Assembly: GCF_041435195.1 (NCBI RefSeq)
Contig: NZ_CP108106.1
Location: 558,001 to 622,000 of the forward strand
Direction of reading: 5' to 3'
DNA from: Streptomyces sp. NBC_00224
GTDB lineage: Bacteria > Actinomycetota > Actinomycetes > Streptomycetales > Streptomycetaceae
DNA length: 64,000 nt
A model generated the notes under the pieces. That model was not told the DNA's origin and did no database searches. It was given only the letters and a program-made list of their open reading frames with translations. Positions 33,530-42,662 of this stretch are shown piece after piece; the stretch's first letter is position 1; every line of letters starts with the position of its first letter. The position numbers were made by a program, and so were the translations under genes.

Positions 33530-34700
33530 TCCTTCCATGGGGGGAGCCGGGAACGTAGCGCGTGGATCTTGTGCCTGGAAGGCTCACGCATGAAACAACA
33601 GCCCCGCCACGCGCCGTGACCACCCGTCAGTTCCGCAACGCACCGTTCCGGTTATGAAGGCAGCGGCGTCAGATACCGGCTGAGGACCTGAAGACGATCG
33701 GCCGACGGACATCAACCAGCTCGGCGAGGTCGCACCGGCGTCCGGCCAGCACGGCGCCACCTGGATCTGCCAGGTCGGATCCACCAACTCCGGGTCGCGC
33801 TCGGCACGGACGGCGCGGGCGCCACGGGCCGGCAGCCACCACGGCCTGGCCCGCTTGCCCAGGCCGCCGGCCGCGCCGGACGCGGGATGGCGATGCGGAT
33901 GACCGCCGCGACCGTCGAACACAGCCGCGCCATGCCGCCCACCCCCATCGCCGAACCCGAAGCACCGTCCACCTCAACACCGGCACCGGAGCGGGCGCCG
34001 AACTCCTGGACGTCCTCGCCTCCCACGTCCTTACCCGCGGCGTCTCCCCCGTGGGCCGGATGCGCCAGGCACCTGCGCACGCGGACCGGTGGCCGGCCAC
34101 CCACACCACCCCCGCCGCGGAAGTCCGCATCGCGCAGCTGACCGTCATGGAACCCGCCGGGACACTCTTCTACATCGGAACCATCGCTTCCCCGCCCCAG
34201 TGAACCGCCGCAGTCGAGCAGTACGGGTGGAACGTGCCGTACGTCGGGAAAATCGGACTCACCCAAAACCCCGCCGCCGACCAGAAAGCCAAGCGCCGTC
34301 CCATACGGGAAGCCGCCGCGAACAGCCGGTTCGTCAGCGCTCGAATCCTCGTCCACCACCTCGACTGACCGCATCACCCACCCACGACACGGCACGAAGG
34401 ACAGCCTCCAGAGGTACTCGTGCTCCTTGGCCAAACGTAGGGCGTTGAATCGCGTTCCTACTGCAAAAGTCCGGCTGGAATTATTAGGGCAGGGAAGGAA
34501 CAGAGTATCGACGCTATCGCCATCCTGTACCAGATGCCGATCTGCGCTAACCGTGCTTCCCTGGAAGGGATTGCCGCGGCGCTATCGATGGCCCCCTGTC
34601 GAGCTGGAGTCCATCAGCCACAGTCGCAGAGCCCTGGAGCGGGCCTGCTCGACGAGCCAACGTCTTTCTCACCTCCCTCGTAGAGTCACGAGAGGAGCAT
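33530..34700. other. long stretch of decayed sequence
   Basis: No intact gene is supported in about 1.1 kb. Plus-strand pieces in changing frames are coding-like: DINQLGEVAPASGQHGATWI (about 33705), TGTGAGAELLDVLASHVLTR (about 33975), RIAQLTVMEPAGTLFYIGTI (about 34130) and EQYGWNVPYVGKIGLTQNPA (about 34215). They may belong to one frameshifted gene of unknown family. The last 250 bases before 34705 are AT-richer and should hold the promoter of the lectin gene. Confidence 0.4.
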
Positions 34701-34704
34701 CATT

Positions 34705-35277
34705 ATGCGCAAAAACAATCGGACTCGCCGTCTTTTGACGGCCTCGACAGCTCTTGTAGCCGGGGGCATCATGCTCTGGCCCGATGCCGCGGTTGCGCAT
34801 CCGGCCTCTCCCGACACCCCGGCAGGGATAACGGGAGACTTCCAGCTCGTCAACGCGGGGACCGGCAAGTGCGCGACGGTTGCGGGCGGTGTCTCGACCG
34901 AAAACAACCTCGAACTCGTCCAATTCAACTGCGACACACATCCCTCACGCCGCTGGTCCATCACCAACAACAACGGCAACGGCAGGCAGTTCGTCAATGG
35001 AAAGACCCGAAAGTGCGCGACAGTTGCGGGCGGCGTCTCCACCGACAACAACGTCGAACTCGTCCAATTCAACTGCGACACGCACCCCTCTCGCCGCTGG
35101 TTCGTCACCAATTGGAACGGCAGCTCATACCAGCTCGTGAACGCGCAGACCCGCAAGTGCATGACGGTCGCCGGAGGTGTCTCCACCGACAACAATGTCC
35201 CGCTCGTGCAATTCACCTGCGACACAGACCCCTCGCGCCGTTGGATCCTACGGCGCGTAGGCGTGCCCATCGACTGA
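34705..35277 (+). CDS. secreted ricin-type beta-trefoil lectin
   Basis: A 190-residue protein with a Sec signal peptide (RRLLTASTALVAGGIMLWPD, cleavage after AVA) and one ricin B-type trefoil made of three about 42-residue repeats: FQLVNAGTGKCATVAGGVST, RQFVNGKTRKCATVAGGVST and YQLVNAQTRKCMTVAGGVST, each ending in a Q-F-x-C-D-T-x-P-S-R-R-W motif. Each repeat has a pair of Cys. It should bind galactose- or xylose-type glycans outside the cell. No catalytic domain is attached. ATG 34705 follows GAGAGGAG. Confidence 0.85.
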   Translation: MRKNNRTRRLLTASTALVAGGIMLWPDAAVAHPASPDTPAGITGDFQLVNAGTGKCATVAGGVSTENNLELVQFNCDTHPSRRWSITNNNGNGRQFVNGKTRKCATVAGGVSTDNNVELVQFNCDTHPSRRWFVTNWNGSSYQLVNAQTRKCMTVAGGVSTDNNVPLVQFTCDTDPSRRWILRRVGVPID

Positions 35278-35730
35278 AGCAGCGCTGGCGTACTGGGCGA
35301 GCACCCATCGGGGCGGGTGGCCGGGGCCGGTCGGGCAGGTGAAGACGCGGAGGTCGCGGTCACGGTCACGGCCGAAGCGAAGCCGAGTGGGTGGGAAACA
35401 GGCCAGCCGCTCCGGATCGAGTCCTGTCCCCGCAGAGACGGGTCGCGATCCTCCAGCGGCATCCAGCTTTGCGAGCCGGCGTCCATCTCATCACCGACGG
35501 CCGTCAGCAGCAATCGCATGGGCGTTGCGCAGGATTCGCAGTCGATCGCCATCGGTCCTGTCGACGCCCAGCTGGGACAGCCCCCTACCCGCCGGCCAGG
35601 CGGGATCGACAAGTCGCCCTGGTAGCTGGCGGCATCGGCACCGTGTTCCAACGTCTGGGCCTCGGCCCACGCGTCGATGCGCGCGATCAACGGGGCAGGC
35701 CTCAAAGCCCTCGTGAAGACAGCCAACGCA
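35249..35730 (-). pseudogene. decayed gene, perhaps DUF1963-like
   Basis: The minus strand reads IARIDAWAEAQTLEHGADAA, PPGRRVGGCPSWASTGPMAI and CESCATPMRLLLTAVGDEMD, then after a frame change near 35430 RLACFPPTRLRFGRDRD and LRVFTCPTGPGHPPRWVLAQ. The C-x-x-C site, the GG-P-W phrase and the final TCP-G-GHPPRW phrase look like one protein domain of the YwqG/DUF1963 or similar type. Start and frame are lost, and the 3' end overlaps the lectin gene. Confidence 0.4.
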
Positions 35731-35752
35731 GCCTGACCTGCAACAGGTGAGG

Positions 35753-36136
35753 TCACCACAGGTGGAGGAAGCTCCGGACATCGTCGTAGCCGTCGAGGGC
35801 CCGACCGTCCACATCCGACGGGTCTGCCTCGGCCCGCGCCGCCAGCGACTCTGCCAGGGCACGGGCCTCATCGCTGAGATGCCCAAAGCGTCGAGCGGTA
35901 TGGCCCAGGCACAGCCCAGCCAGCCCGAGCAGCGGACTACCCGACACAGCCCGCGTCCCGACCTGCACGCACCAGTGCTCGATGAACCCCGCGTCGTCGT
36001 CGTTCAAGGCGGTGCCGACCAGGACTCCCGCCGCCTCGCCCTCGGTCGAGCGGTCACGCAGAGCCTGCTCCAACGTCTCGACCACCGCCCCGTGAGGCAG
36101 CGCGGGAGGGTTCTCGAAGCTCAGATGAGAATGCAC
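35753..36136 (-). CDS. small helical (HEAT-like) hypothetical protein
   Basis: A 127-residue soluble protein: HGAVVETLEQALRDRSTEGE, GFIEHWCVQVGTRAVSGSPL and LGLAGLCLGHTARRFGHLSD, ending LDGYDDVRSFLHLW. Repeated helix pairs with L-G-L-A-x-L-x-L-G-H-x-A-R suggest HEAT-like folding as in some small immunity-type proteins. No partner toxin is adjacent, so the role is unproven. ATG 36136 is the only good start. Confidence 0.55.
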   Translation of the reverse strand: MHSHLSFENPPALPHGAVVETLEQALRDRSTEGEAAGVLVGTALNDDDAGFIEHWCVQVGTRAVSGSPLLGLAGLCLGHTARRFGHLSDEARALAESLAARAEADPSDVDGRALDGYDDVRSFLHLW

Positions 36137-36140
36137 CCCG

Positions 36141-36318
36141 CGAGACTACGCGGACCGTATCCAACGGCTGCCTGCCGCGGACCCGTTCGGCAAGACGGGG
36201 CGAACGTTGCTTGATGCGGCACTGGCTACCGCTGCACAGCTCGCCCGCGCACAGCACATCCGCAACATCGTCGCCCGCAAGATCGACGAGCAGCGGCGGG
36301 ACGTCGCCTTGTCGTAAG
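36141..36318 (+). other. coding-like fragment of unknown family
   Basis: The plus strand reads DYADRIQRLPAADPFGKTGR, TLLDAALATAAQLARAQHIR and NIVARKIDEQRRDVALS to a TAA at 36316-36318. It looks like the end of a real helical protein without a start codon or ribosome binding site. It may be the 3' end of a disrupted gene. Confidence 0.35.
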
Positions 36319-36446
36319 GCGGCCACCTCGCTCACCCTGGCTGAACCCGTGTTCCGCTCAGTGGACCAGCCGCTGGACGGTCGGTCTCCGCCCCAACCAC
36401 CATGTCTACATTGTTCGCGCACGCCTCGTGGTGAAAGGGCAGTGTC

Positions 36447-37439
36447 ATGCGAAAAAGATCAAGAAGAGCGTACGAACGCATCGGTCAGCTGGTCAGGAAT
36501 CTGCGGGCAAGTCTGGTGGCCTCTATGGCGATTGCGGCACTACTGGCCGCGGTGCCCGGCCCCGCCACGGCCGCGCCCCAGCAAGGTGTCGGCTACTTCG
36601 GCTCCTCGATTGCCGCGGCTCGCAACGCGGACGGCCGACTGGAGCTGTTCGGCGTCAGTAGCGACGGAGACGTTTGGCACCGCTCGCAGACCTCTCCCGG
36701 TGGCGGCTATGCGAACTGGGAGAAGTTGGGCGGCCCCTTCGTCGCCGTCGCCGCCGAGGCCAACGCCGATGGGCGGGTGGAACTGTTCGGCGTCAATAAC
36801 GCCAGGGGTGTGTGGCACCGCTGGCAGACCTCCCCCGGTGGCAGCTGGTCCGGCTGGGAGCAATTCGACGGCGAGCTCACGTCAGTTGCCGCGGCTCGCA
36901 ATCAGGACGGCCGACTGGAACTGTTCGGCACCGATCGCACCCATGGTGTGTGGCACCGCTGGCAGCGGTCCCCCGGCGGCGGCTGGTCCGGCTGGGAGAA
37001 GTTCGACGGCGGGTTGTCCCAGGTTGCCGCCGAGACCAATGCCGATGGGCGGGTGGAACTGTTCGGCGTCGATCACACCGAGGGTGTGTGGCACCGCTGG
37101 CAGACCTCCCCCGGCGGCAGCTGGTCCGGCTGGGAGAAGTTCGACGGCGGGCTCACGTCAGTTGCCGCGGCTCGCAATCAGGACGGCCGGCTTGAGCTGC
37201 TCGGCACCGATCACACTGAGGGCGTGTGGCACCGCTCGCAAACCTCCCCCGGCGGCGGCTATGCGAACTGGGAGAAGCTCGACGGAGGGTTGACCCAGGT
37301 TGCCGCCGAGACCAATGCCGATGGGCGGGTGGAACTGTTCGGCGTCGATCACACCGGGGGCGTGTGGCACCGCTCGCAATGGTCCCCCGGCGGCGGCTAC
37401 TCGAACTGGGAGAAGCTCGACGGTGTGTTGAGGCCCTGA
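36447..37439 (+). CDS. secreted six-repeat beta-propeller lectin-like protein
   Basis: A 330-residue protein with a signal peptide (LVASMAIAALLAAVPGPATA) and six 46-residue repeats from residue 55 on, each with the pattern N-x-D-G-R-x-E-L-F-G-x-D, G-V-W-H-R-x-Q-x-S-P-G-G and W-S-G-W-E-K-x-D-G-x-L. This is a propeller of the PLL/tachylectin-like type, in which each blade can bind a sugar (often fucose). Repeats 3-6 are close at DNA level (138-bp units). ATG 36447 has the sequence AAAGGGCAG upstream. The same W-H-R/S-P-G-G style is seen in the C-terminal half of the PIG-L protein at 47029-49191. A terminator hairpin follows at 37455. Confidence 0.8.
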   Translation: MRKRSRRAYERIGQLVRNLRASLVASMAIAALLAAVPGPATAAPQQGVGYFGSSIAAARNADGRLELFGVSSDGDVWHRSQTSPGGGYANWEKLGGPFVAVAAEANADGRVELFGVNNARGVWHRWQTSPGGSWSGWEQFDGELTSVAAARNQDGRLELFGTDRTHGVWHRWQRSPGGGWSGWEKFDGGLSQVAAETNADGRVELFGVDHTEGVWHRWQTSPGGSWSGWEKFDGGLTSVAAARNQDGRLELLGTDHTEGVWHRSQTSPGGGYANWEKLDGGLTQVAAETNADGRVELFGVDHTGGVWHRSQWSPGGGYSNWEKLDGVLRP

Positions 37440-37454
37440 CAAGGCTCGGGCTGC

Positions 37455-37492
37455 GTTCCTCCGGCCGGGCCTCCGCGTCCGGCCGGAGGAAC
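37455..37492 (+). terminator. terminator after the propeller lectin gene
   Basis: A perfect 14-bp stem (gttcctccggccgg / ccggccggaggaac) with a 10-base loop starts 16 bases past the stop codon. Confidence 0.85.
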
Positions 37493-37494
37493 GT

Positions 37495-37591
37495 TCACGC
37501 CCTCCCACTCGCCATCAGTCAGGTCCGCCCAACGGAGATCGGCACCGGCCAGGTGCAGTTCGCGGAGATCGATCTCCTCACGGCTACTCAT
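37495..37591 (-). pseudogene. pentapeptide-repeat fragment
   Basis: ATG 37591 on the minus strand starts SSREEIDLRELHLAGADLRW and ADLTDGEWEGVNV. A(D/N)LxxAxL-type pentapeptide repeats are visible for about five units, then the frame runs into the lectin terminator. Probably the truncated end or start of a pentapeptide-repeat protein. Confidence 0.35.
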
Positions 37592-37711
37592 GTACTCACG
37601 GGACTGGGGTCGGGAGCCCGTGAGCGCCGCCTGTGGGTCGGCGCTCGGCCGGACGGGCAGCGGCTCCTCGTCTGTGCGCGCAGACGAGGATAGAGTGCCG
37701 GGCGCGCGCTC

Positions 37712-37915
37712 GTGGATGGAGAAACCCAGCACTCACGCGGCGTCGGTGACCACTTGTTCCGGGGCGTCCTGGACCATCTGTTCAACGATGGTGTCCAGGA
37801 CAACAAGATCGCCCTGGAGGGCGACGGGGCCCAGGATGCGGTGGGCGCGGCCTTCGCCACGCTCACCCTGCCCGACGCGAAGCTCCCGATCGTCACGCCG
37901 CGCTCACGGAACTGA
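37712..37915 (+). other. coding-like fragment of unknown family
   Basis: The plus strand reads MDGETQHSRGVGDHLFRGVL, DHLFNDGVQDNKIALEGDGA and QDAVGAAFATLTLPDAKLPI to a TGA. Residue use is coding-like and unlike shadow frames, but no start signal or family is seen. It may be the end of a disrupted gene. Confidence 0.35.
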
Positions 37916-37957
37916 CCGAACGCATCGGGCCGGTTCACGGTACGTACCAGCCGGATG

Positions 37958-39799
37958 TCAGCCCCCTTGCCGTGGTCGTCGCGGACCGCCCGCGAGAGGG
38001 ACACCGGTGCGCCGGGCCTGCTCAACGGATGCGGTGGAGCGGCTGCTCCGGGCGGCCTCCTGGGGGATCCGCGCGGGCTGCACGGGCTGGTCGGGCGGCG
38101 GGACGTATCCGGGCAGGCGCAAGGTGCCCCAGACGTAGGGATCGGCCTGGGCGCTACCGAACGGAGACCAGGCCAGGCGCGTCTGACCGGTGCGGTCCGC
38201 CGTGTCGGAGTCGTAGAGGAGGATATTGACCGCCAGGCGCTCAGGATCGGCGGGGGCGGGCAGGCCGTCGAGCGGAATCCTGACCTCGACCGCGTACCCC
38301 TTGTACGGATCGGTCACGGCGGAGGCGACGGCCAGGCCCGGGGCGGTGCGGCTCGCGGGTCCCTGCCAGTTGTCGGCGTCGCGTTCCGCGCAGGGTCCCC
38401 TGCTGTCCTTGGTGAAGGGCAGGATGCCCGTCTTGAAAGTGGTCGAGGTGTCGTCGGAGCGGCCTTGCGGGTCGAGGGCGATCTCGACGGCGTCGGTGCG
38501 CCAGTGGCGTTTGCAGTCGGCCGCGGCGTCCAGGGCGTACCCCTTGATGTCGTCGGCGACGCGGACGAACACATACAGGTCATCGCCCTGGCGCGAGAAG
38601 CGGACGTCCGCCGCGCAGTCCTTCTCGTCGGCACATCGCTCGCCCTCCCAGTGGGTGAGCCGCAGCGCCGGGCCGGGGTACTCCCCCAGTCCGGCGACAC
38701 CGTCCACGACGGGAGCCTCGGCCACGGAGGGCACACTGGCGGAGGGGTTGGCCGGATACGCAGGCTGGGCGTCATTGGCGAGCCAGGGCATCCGCATCCG
38801 CCGGGCCCAGGCGCGGAAGTCGGCGTACAGCGGGCGCAGGCCCGGCTGTTCGCGTGTGACGGGAGTCTGTGGTGTACGGCTGTCGGCCAGGACGGTGAAC
38901 CACTCGCAGGGCAGCTTCACCCGTGGGGTTTCGACCGTCGGCGGCAGGGAGGCGAAGCCCTGGGTGGCGTACTCGCGGGTGGCGTCCCGCTCGATCTGCG
39001 CCCAGGTCCTGCCCGAGTGTCTGCGCGCTGTCGTGCCGGTCCATACACCGATGACGGGGAGCCCGGTGTGCGGGTCCTTGGCCTGGTACTTGCCGCACTT
39101 CTCCCCCGCGGGCCCCGGGAAACCGCCGTTCGTGGCGAGCAGTCGGGACGGTTTCCAGGCCGGGTACTTCTCCCGGGTGATCTGCCCGGGGAACGCGGTC
39201 GGGTCGCCTGCGAGCTGGAACGCCTCGACAGCCAGCCGTGCCGCCTCCTGGTGTCCGCCGTGCTGGTGGAACGGGCGCGGATCCATGACCACCACTTCGC
39301 GCGGGGTGGTCGCCCGGATCAGCCGGACGAGCCGCGAGAGCGTGTCCGTCGCCGGCTGGGGCGACGGGTTCCAGACCGTGGCGGTCAGCGGAGCGGAGAG
39401 TGTGTACCAGAAGTCCGGCTTGTCGAGATAGAACACGTTACGGATGCCGGCCCGCCGTACGGCCTTGCGCTCCTCGCCCTCACGGATCAGGCCGAGAGCT
39501 GCCCCCTCTTCGGTGCCGACCGCGTTCCCGCCGCCCTCGCCCCGGGTGATGGTGACGACGCCGGTGCTCAGGCCTCGCCGCTCCTGCCACTGGCCGAAGG
39601 TGGCCAAGGATGACGACTCGTCATCGGGGTGGGCTCCGACGAACAGGACATCGGTGTGCGCCGGATCCGTCCTCCCCAAGGAGTCGGTCGGCACCGGACC
39701 CGCCCGTGCCGTGTCTGCCGCCAGGGGCAGCACGCTGGCGACCACGCCGAGCACCGTGCACCCCGTCCACAGCATCTGTCGGACCCCGCATCGCAGCAA
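37958..39799 (-). CDS. secreted PIG-L family deacetylase with C-terminal sugar-binding-like domain
   Basis: A 613-residue protein. Signal peptide TGCTVLGVVASVLPLAADTA; PIG-L/LmbE deacetylase domain with the zinc motif VGAHPDDESS (H57, D60) and HQHGGHQEA further on, predicted to remove N-acetyl groups from GlcNAc-type sugars. Residues from about 355 (APVVDGVAGLGEYPGPALRL, YVFVRVADDIKGYALDAAAD, YAVEVRIPLDGLP) form a CBM9/DOMON-like beta-sandwich. The C-terminal 40 residues are basic and proline-rich. TTG 39799 has GGGAGGG at a proper distance; an ATG at 39775 is the alternative. It is the only gene on this strand nearby. Confidence 0.85.
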   Translation of the reverse strand: MLRCGVRQMLWTGCTVLGVVASVLPLAADTARAGPVPTDSLGRTDPAHTDVLFVGAHPDDESSSLATFGQWQERRGLSTGVVTITRGEGGGNAVGTEEGAALGLIREGEERKAVRRAGIRNVFYLDKPDFWYTLSAPLTATVWNPSPQPATDTLSRLVRLIRATTPREVVVMDPRPFHQHGGHQEAARLAVEAFQLAGDPTAFPGQITREKYPAWKPSRLLATNGGFPGPAGEKCGKYQAKDPHTGLPVIGVWTGTTARRHSGRTWAQIERDATREYATQGFASLPPTVETPRVKLPCEWFTVLADSRTPQTPVTREQPGLRPLYADFRAWARRMRMPWLANDAQPAYPANPSASVPSVAEAPVVDGVAGLGEYPGPALRLTHWEGERCADEKDCAADVRFSRQGDDLYVFVRVADDIKGYALDAAADCKRHWRTDAVEIALDPQGRSDDTSTTFKTGILPFTKDSRGPCAERDADNWQGPASRTAPGLAVASAVTDPYKGYAVEVRIPLDGLPAPADPERLAVNILLYDSDTADRTGQTRLAWSPFGSAQADPYVWGTLRLPGYVPPPDQPVQPARIPQEAARSSRSTASVEQARRTGVPLAGGPRRPRQGG

Positions 39800-40165
39800 G
39801 GCAGCCCTCCCTTCACCGGCAGTGTGCGACGAGCGGCGCCCGATGTCATCAGCGAACGCACGTCATCAAGCCAGCCTGCCAGTCAGCGGCTGCTCCCCCT
39901 CGCACCGCGAGTGACACATCCTCACGCGTCGCAGTGCGGGGACGCATTCGAAGCTGATCGAATCCTTCGACAGCGGACACGGGCGCACTGTTGAATAAGG
40001 GTCCGGCTCGTTTCGAGTGACTGGCTGAGCTGGGCTTTTGTGTGAGTGGGCTGGTGGCGGGGCCGGGGATCGGCATTCTCGGTAGCGTGACCATCTGCTG
40101 CATGGGGTGTCCATGCGTCCGGCTGGTCCGTGCGCGGGCTTTCGACGGAGAGTGATGAGGCTGCA

Positions 40166-40570
40166 ATGAGTGAACTGACGAAGCCCGCGGTCGACGTCCC
40201 GGAGGGTGACGCTCCTACCGAGCTGACCATCCGGGACCTGGTCGTCGGGGACGGGGCTGAGGTGAGGCCGGGCATGGTGGTCAGGGTCCACTATGTCGGG
40301 GTGACCTTCGAGTCCGGGAAGGAGTTCGATGCCTCCTGGGACCGGGGCGAGCCGTTCAAGTTCGCCCTGGGCAGTGGCAGGGTCATCAAGGGCTGGGACC
40401 GGGGGGTGAAGGGGATGAAGGTCGGCGGTCGGCGCGAGATCATCGTTCCCCCGCGTCTCGGCTACGGCAATCAGTCGCCCTCACCGTTGATCCCGGCGGG
40501 CTCGACCCTGGTCTTCGTGGTGGACCTGCTCGACTCGTATTCCAACACGGCCGGGTGGAGCAACGCCTAG
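40166..40570 (+). CDS. FKBP-type peptidyl-prolyl cis-trans isomerase
   Basis: A 134-residue single-domain FKBP without signal peptide, thus cytoplasmic. Conserved FKBP residues are visible: VRVHYVGVTFESGKEFDASW, GEPFKFALGSGRVIKGWDRG and KVGGRREIIVPPRLGYGNQS, then IPAGSTLVFVVDLLD. It should catalyse proline isomerisation in folding. ATG 40166 matches the family length; the frame is open to 40130. A hairpin at 40648-40669 may terminate it. It lies directly before the DUF4157-deaminase gene, but 385 bases separate them, so they are probably separate units. Confidence 0.9.
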   Translation: MSELTKPAVDVPEGDAPTELTIRDLVVGDGAEVRPGMVVRVHYVGVTFESGKEFDASWDRGEPFKFALGSGRVIKGWDRGVKGMKVGGRREIIVPPRLGYGNQSPSPLIPAGSTLVFVVDLLDSYSNTAGWSNA

Positions 40571-40647
40571 CGACCCAGGCCGCTCCTCCCCTGCGACGTG
40601 CTGCGTCGCCTCCAGGGTTTGGTACCGCCGTGCTCCTCGCTGCCGCT

Positions 40648-40669
40648 CCTGCTTCCGCCTGGAAGCAGG
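40648..40669 (+). terminator. terminator-like hairpin after the FKBP gene
   Basis: A perfect 9-bp stem (cctgcttcc / ggaagcagg) with a GCCT loop, extended by a further GCCG/CGGC pairing across a small bulge, 78 bases past the stop codon. Confidence 0.6.
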
Positions 40670-40955
40670 CGGCGTGGAGTCACATCCCCTGGTGGCGCAC
40701 ACCTTGGCCGAGAGCGCAGCAGTAGTCCCGCCCGTGCCGGCGGACGCCCCTGACGGGGCACCAGAGCGGTGCTGTACGGGCCATGGTGACATGCCGGGCT
40801 GCCCCAAAGGCTGCCCCCGCGGCACTGTCCGCTCGCAGAGCCGGCGACTACAACGGTTACGACAGGGAGCCGCGGCCGAACGCTGATCCCCTCACCGCGG
40901 TGCTGCCGGTACTGCTGATCGGCTGCGATTCGAGCGATCAGGATCGGGACATGCC

Positions 40956-42662
40956 ATGCGCGCGCACGTAGAAGACCCCGGAGAGAAAAACGGGAGCAAG
41001 GCACGGCCTCCGCGCCGGGCGGTGTCCGTGCCCGGGAATACGGCACACGTCCCGAGGAGCGCCTCCGAGGTCACGGCACTGAGTGGCCAGGTGGGCAACC
41101 GTGTCGTCGCACGCCTGTTGAAGGAGGAGCGGCACACCCACGGTGCCGGCTGCGGTCACGACGGCGTCGAGGACGGTACTGCGAAGGCGCAGAGCGCTCT
41201 GATCGCCGAGGCGATCAGGTCGGAGAGCAGCCAGATCCCCGATCCGCTGCGCGGCAAGGCCGAGTCCTTCTTCGGCAACGACTTCTCCCGTGGCCGCCTC
41301 CATGACGGTCCAGTGGCCCAGCGCGCCATCGAGGCCATGGGCGCCCGGGCCCTGACCATCGACAACCACGTCTTCCTCCCTCCGCCCGGGGCCCGGGACT
41401 TGGCGCTCATCGGGCACGAGTTCAGCCACCTCAACAACAATCTCAACGGAAAACCCGAGACGGGCACCGACAACGGCGCCGGGCTCAAGGTCACCAACCC
41501 CAACCAGCCCTCCGAGCGGACAGCGGACACGGAGGGCGACAACTTCGCCGCGGACGTGGCCACGGCCCCCTCGGCCACCGCGCAGCGCTCGGTGGCCGCG
41601 GACTCCGGCGCCGAGCCGGTGCGGACCGAGCTCGTACAGCGCGCCGCGCGACCGCAGGGCGACGCCATGGACGTCGACCACTTCGGGTCCGACGAGGACT
41701 TGGACGAAGCCATGACTGACGCGTTCGACCGCCAGGACGCGGTCGACGCGGCAGAGCTGGACCGCCTCAAGAAGCTGGGCCTGGGGGGACGGCATCGAGA
41801 GTTCCTCCGGCTGTTGCGCGGCCATTTCTCCGCGTCGGGCGGCAAGTGGAAGATCGAGAAGTCGACGCCTGAGGGCGACTTCGAGGCCGCGACCAAGGAA
41901 AAGGGCAAGGTGAAGGCGCACAGTTACGAGGACCAGCCACAGGTCCGACGGCTGCGGTGGATCTCGACCGTCATCAAGGAGTATCTGACGACCGTGAAGC
42001 TCCCGCCGATCGAAGTGCAGGCGGCGATCGACGATTCGGGACGGCTCATCGTCGCGGCCAATGACAAGAGCGCCAATGACCACCTGGTCGAGCTGGCCGC
42101 GAACGGCGGCGCCACGGATTCCCTGGGGCACATGCTCGGCAACGCCGCGCGCCCCCAGGCGCGGGCGGGCAGCGCGATGGACGAAAGGGCCAGGGTCGAC
42201 CGGGTCAACCGGCACTTCGACCAGGCGTCCGACATGCACAGCGGCGCGGCGCCGGTGCCCGCTGCCCTGCGGACCGCTCTCGCCCAAGGCATGGTGGTCG
42301 CCGCCGGAGGCGCGTCGGGGCAGCACGCGGAGCTCCGCATCTTCGCGAGCAACAACGGCAAGACGCCGCCGTATCTGGGCGGAACCAAGAGGCCGTGTGC
42401 CACCTGCTTCGCCGCCCTCTACCCCCATGGCTCGCCCAAGGGCGGCGACGGGAAGGAGCTCGTGCGCCCGGGAAGGTTCTATTCCAGGGAGGACGCCAAC
42501 CGGACGGTCCCGGGATACAAGGACAGCACCACGGTGTCCCCCAAGGACCGGGCACAGCAGGTGTTCGCCTGGATCGACAAGTCCGTCGCTCATACGCATG
42601 ACTCCTATGCGCGCAACAACGCGCTCCTTCGGGGGCAGGGCTCGGAGTCGGATTCGGACTGA
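40956..42662 (+). CDS. DUF4157 protein with C-terminal deaminase-like domain (putative toxin/effector)
   Basis: A 568-residue protein of two parts. Residues about 95-200 match DUF4157: SFFGNDFSRGRLHDGPVAQR, ARALTIDNHVFLPP and LALIGHEFSHLNNN, with an HExxH zinc-protease-like site at H154-E155 and H158. DUF4157 is widely linked to extracellular contractile injection systems. Residues about 350-550 look like a nucleic-acid/nucleotide deaminase fold: strands IEVQAAIDDSGRLIVAANDK, then GQHAELRIFAS (H457-A-E459) and RPCATCFAALYP (P480-C481-x-x-C484), the zinc and proton-shuttle motif of cytidine-deaminase-superfamily toxins. There is no signal peptide. No immunity gene is evident next to it. ATG 40956 is the first start; its ribosome binding site is weak. 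Confidence 0.75.
   Translation: MRAHVEDPGEKNGSKARPPRRAVSVPGNTAHVPRSASEVTALSGQVGNRVVARLLKEERHTHGAGCGHDGVEDGTAKAQSALIAEAIRSESSQIPDPLRGKAESFFGNDFSRGRLHDGPVAQRAIEAMGARALTIDNHVFLPPPGARDLALIGHEFSHLNNNLNGKPETGTDNGAGLKVTNPNQPSERTADTEGDNFAADVATAPSATAQRSVAADSGAEPVRTELVQRAARPQGDAMDVDHFGSDEDLDEAMTDAFDRQDAVDAAELDRLKKLGLGGRHREFLRLLRGHFSASGGKWKIEKSTPEGDFEAATKEKGKVKAHSYEDQPQVRRLRWISTVIKEYLTTVKLPPIEVQAAIDDSGRLIVAANDKSANDHLVELAANGGATDSLGHMLGNAARPQARAGSAMDERARVDRVNRHFDQASDMHSGAAPVPAALRTALAQGMVVAAGGASGQHAELRIFASNNGKTPPYLGGTKRPCATCFAALYPHGSPKGGDGKELVRPGRFYSREDANRTVPGYKDSTTVSPKDRAQQVFAWIDKSVAHTHDSYARNNALLRGQGSESDSD

Noticed and set aside
34686..35759. A 357-codon minus-strand open frame across the lectin gene
   Set aside because: The part opposite the lectin is a repeat-derived shadow. 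Only the part near 35430-35730 is coding-like, and it belongs to a decayed gene.
36600..37430. Possible CRISPR or satellite repeat
   Set aside because: The repeats are 138-bp coding units of a propeller protein with family-like substitutions, not short repeats with spacers.
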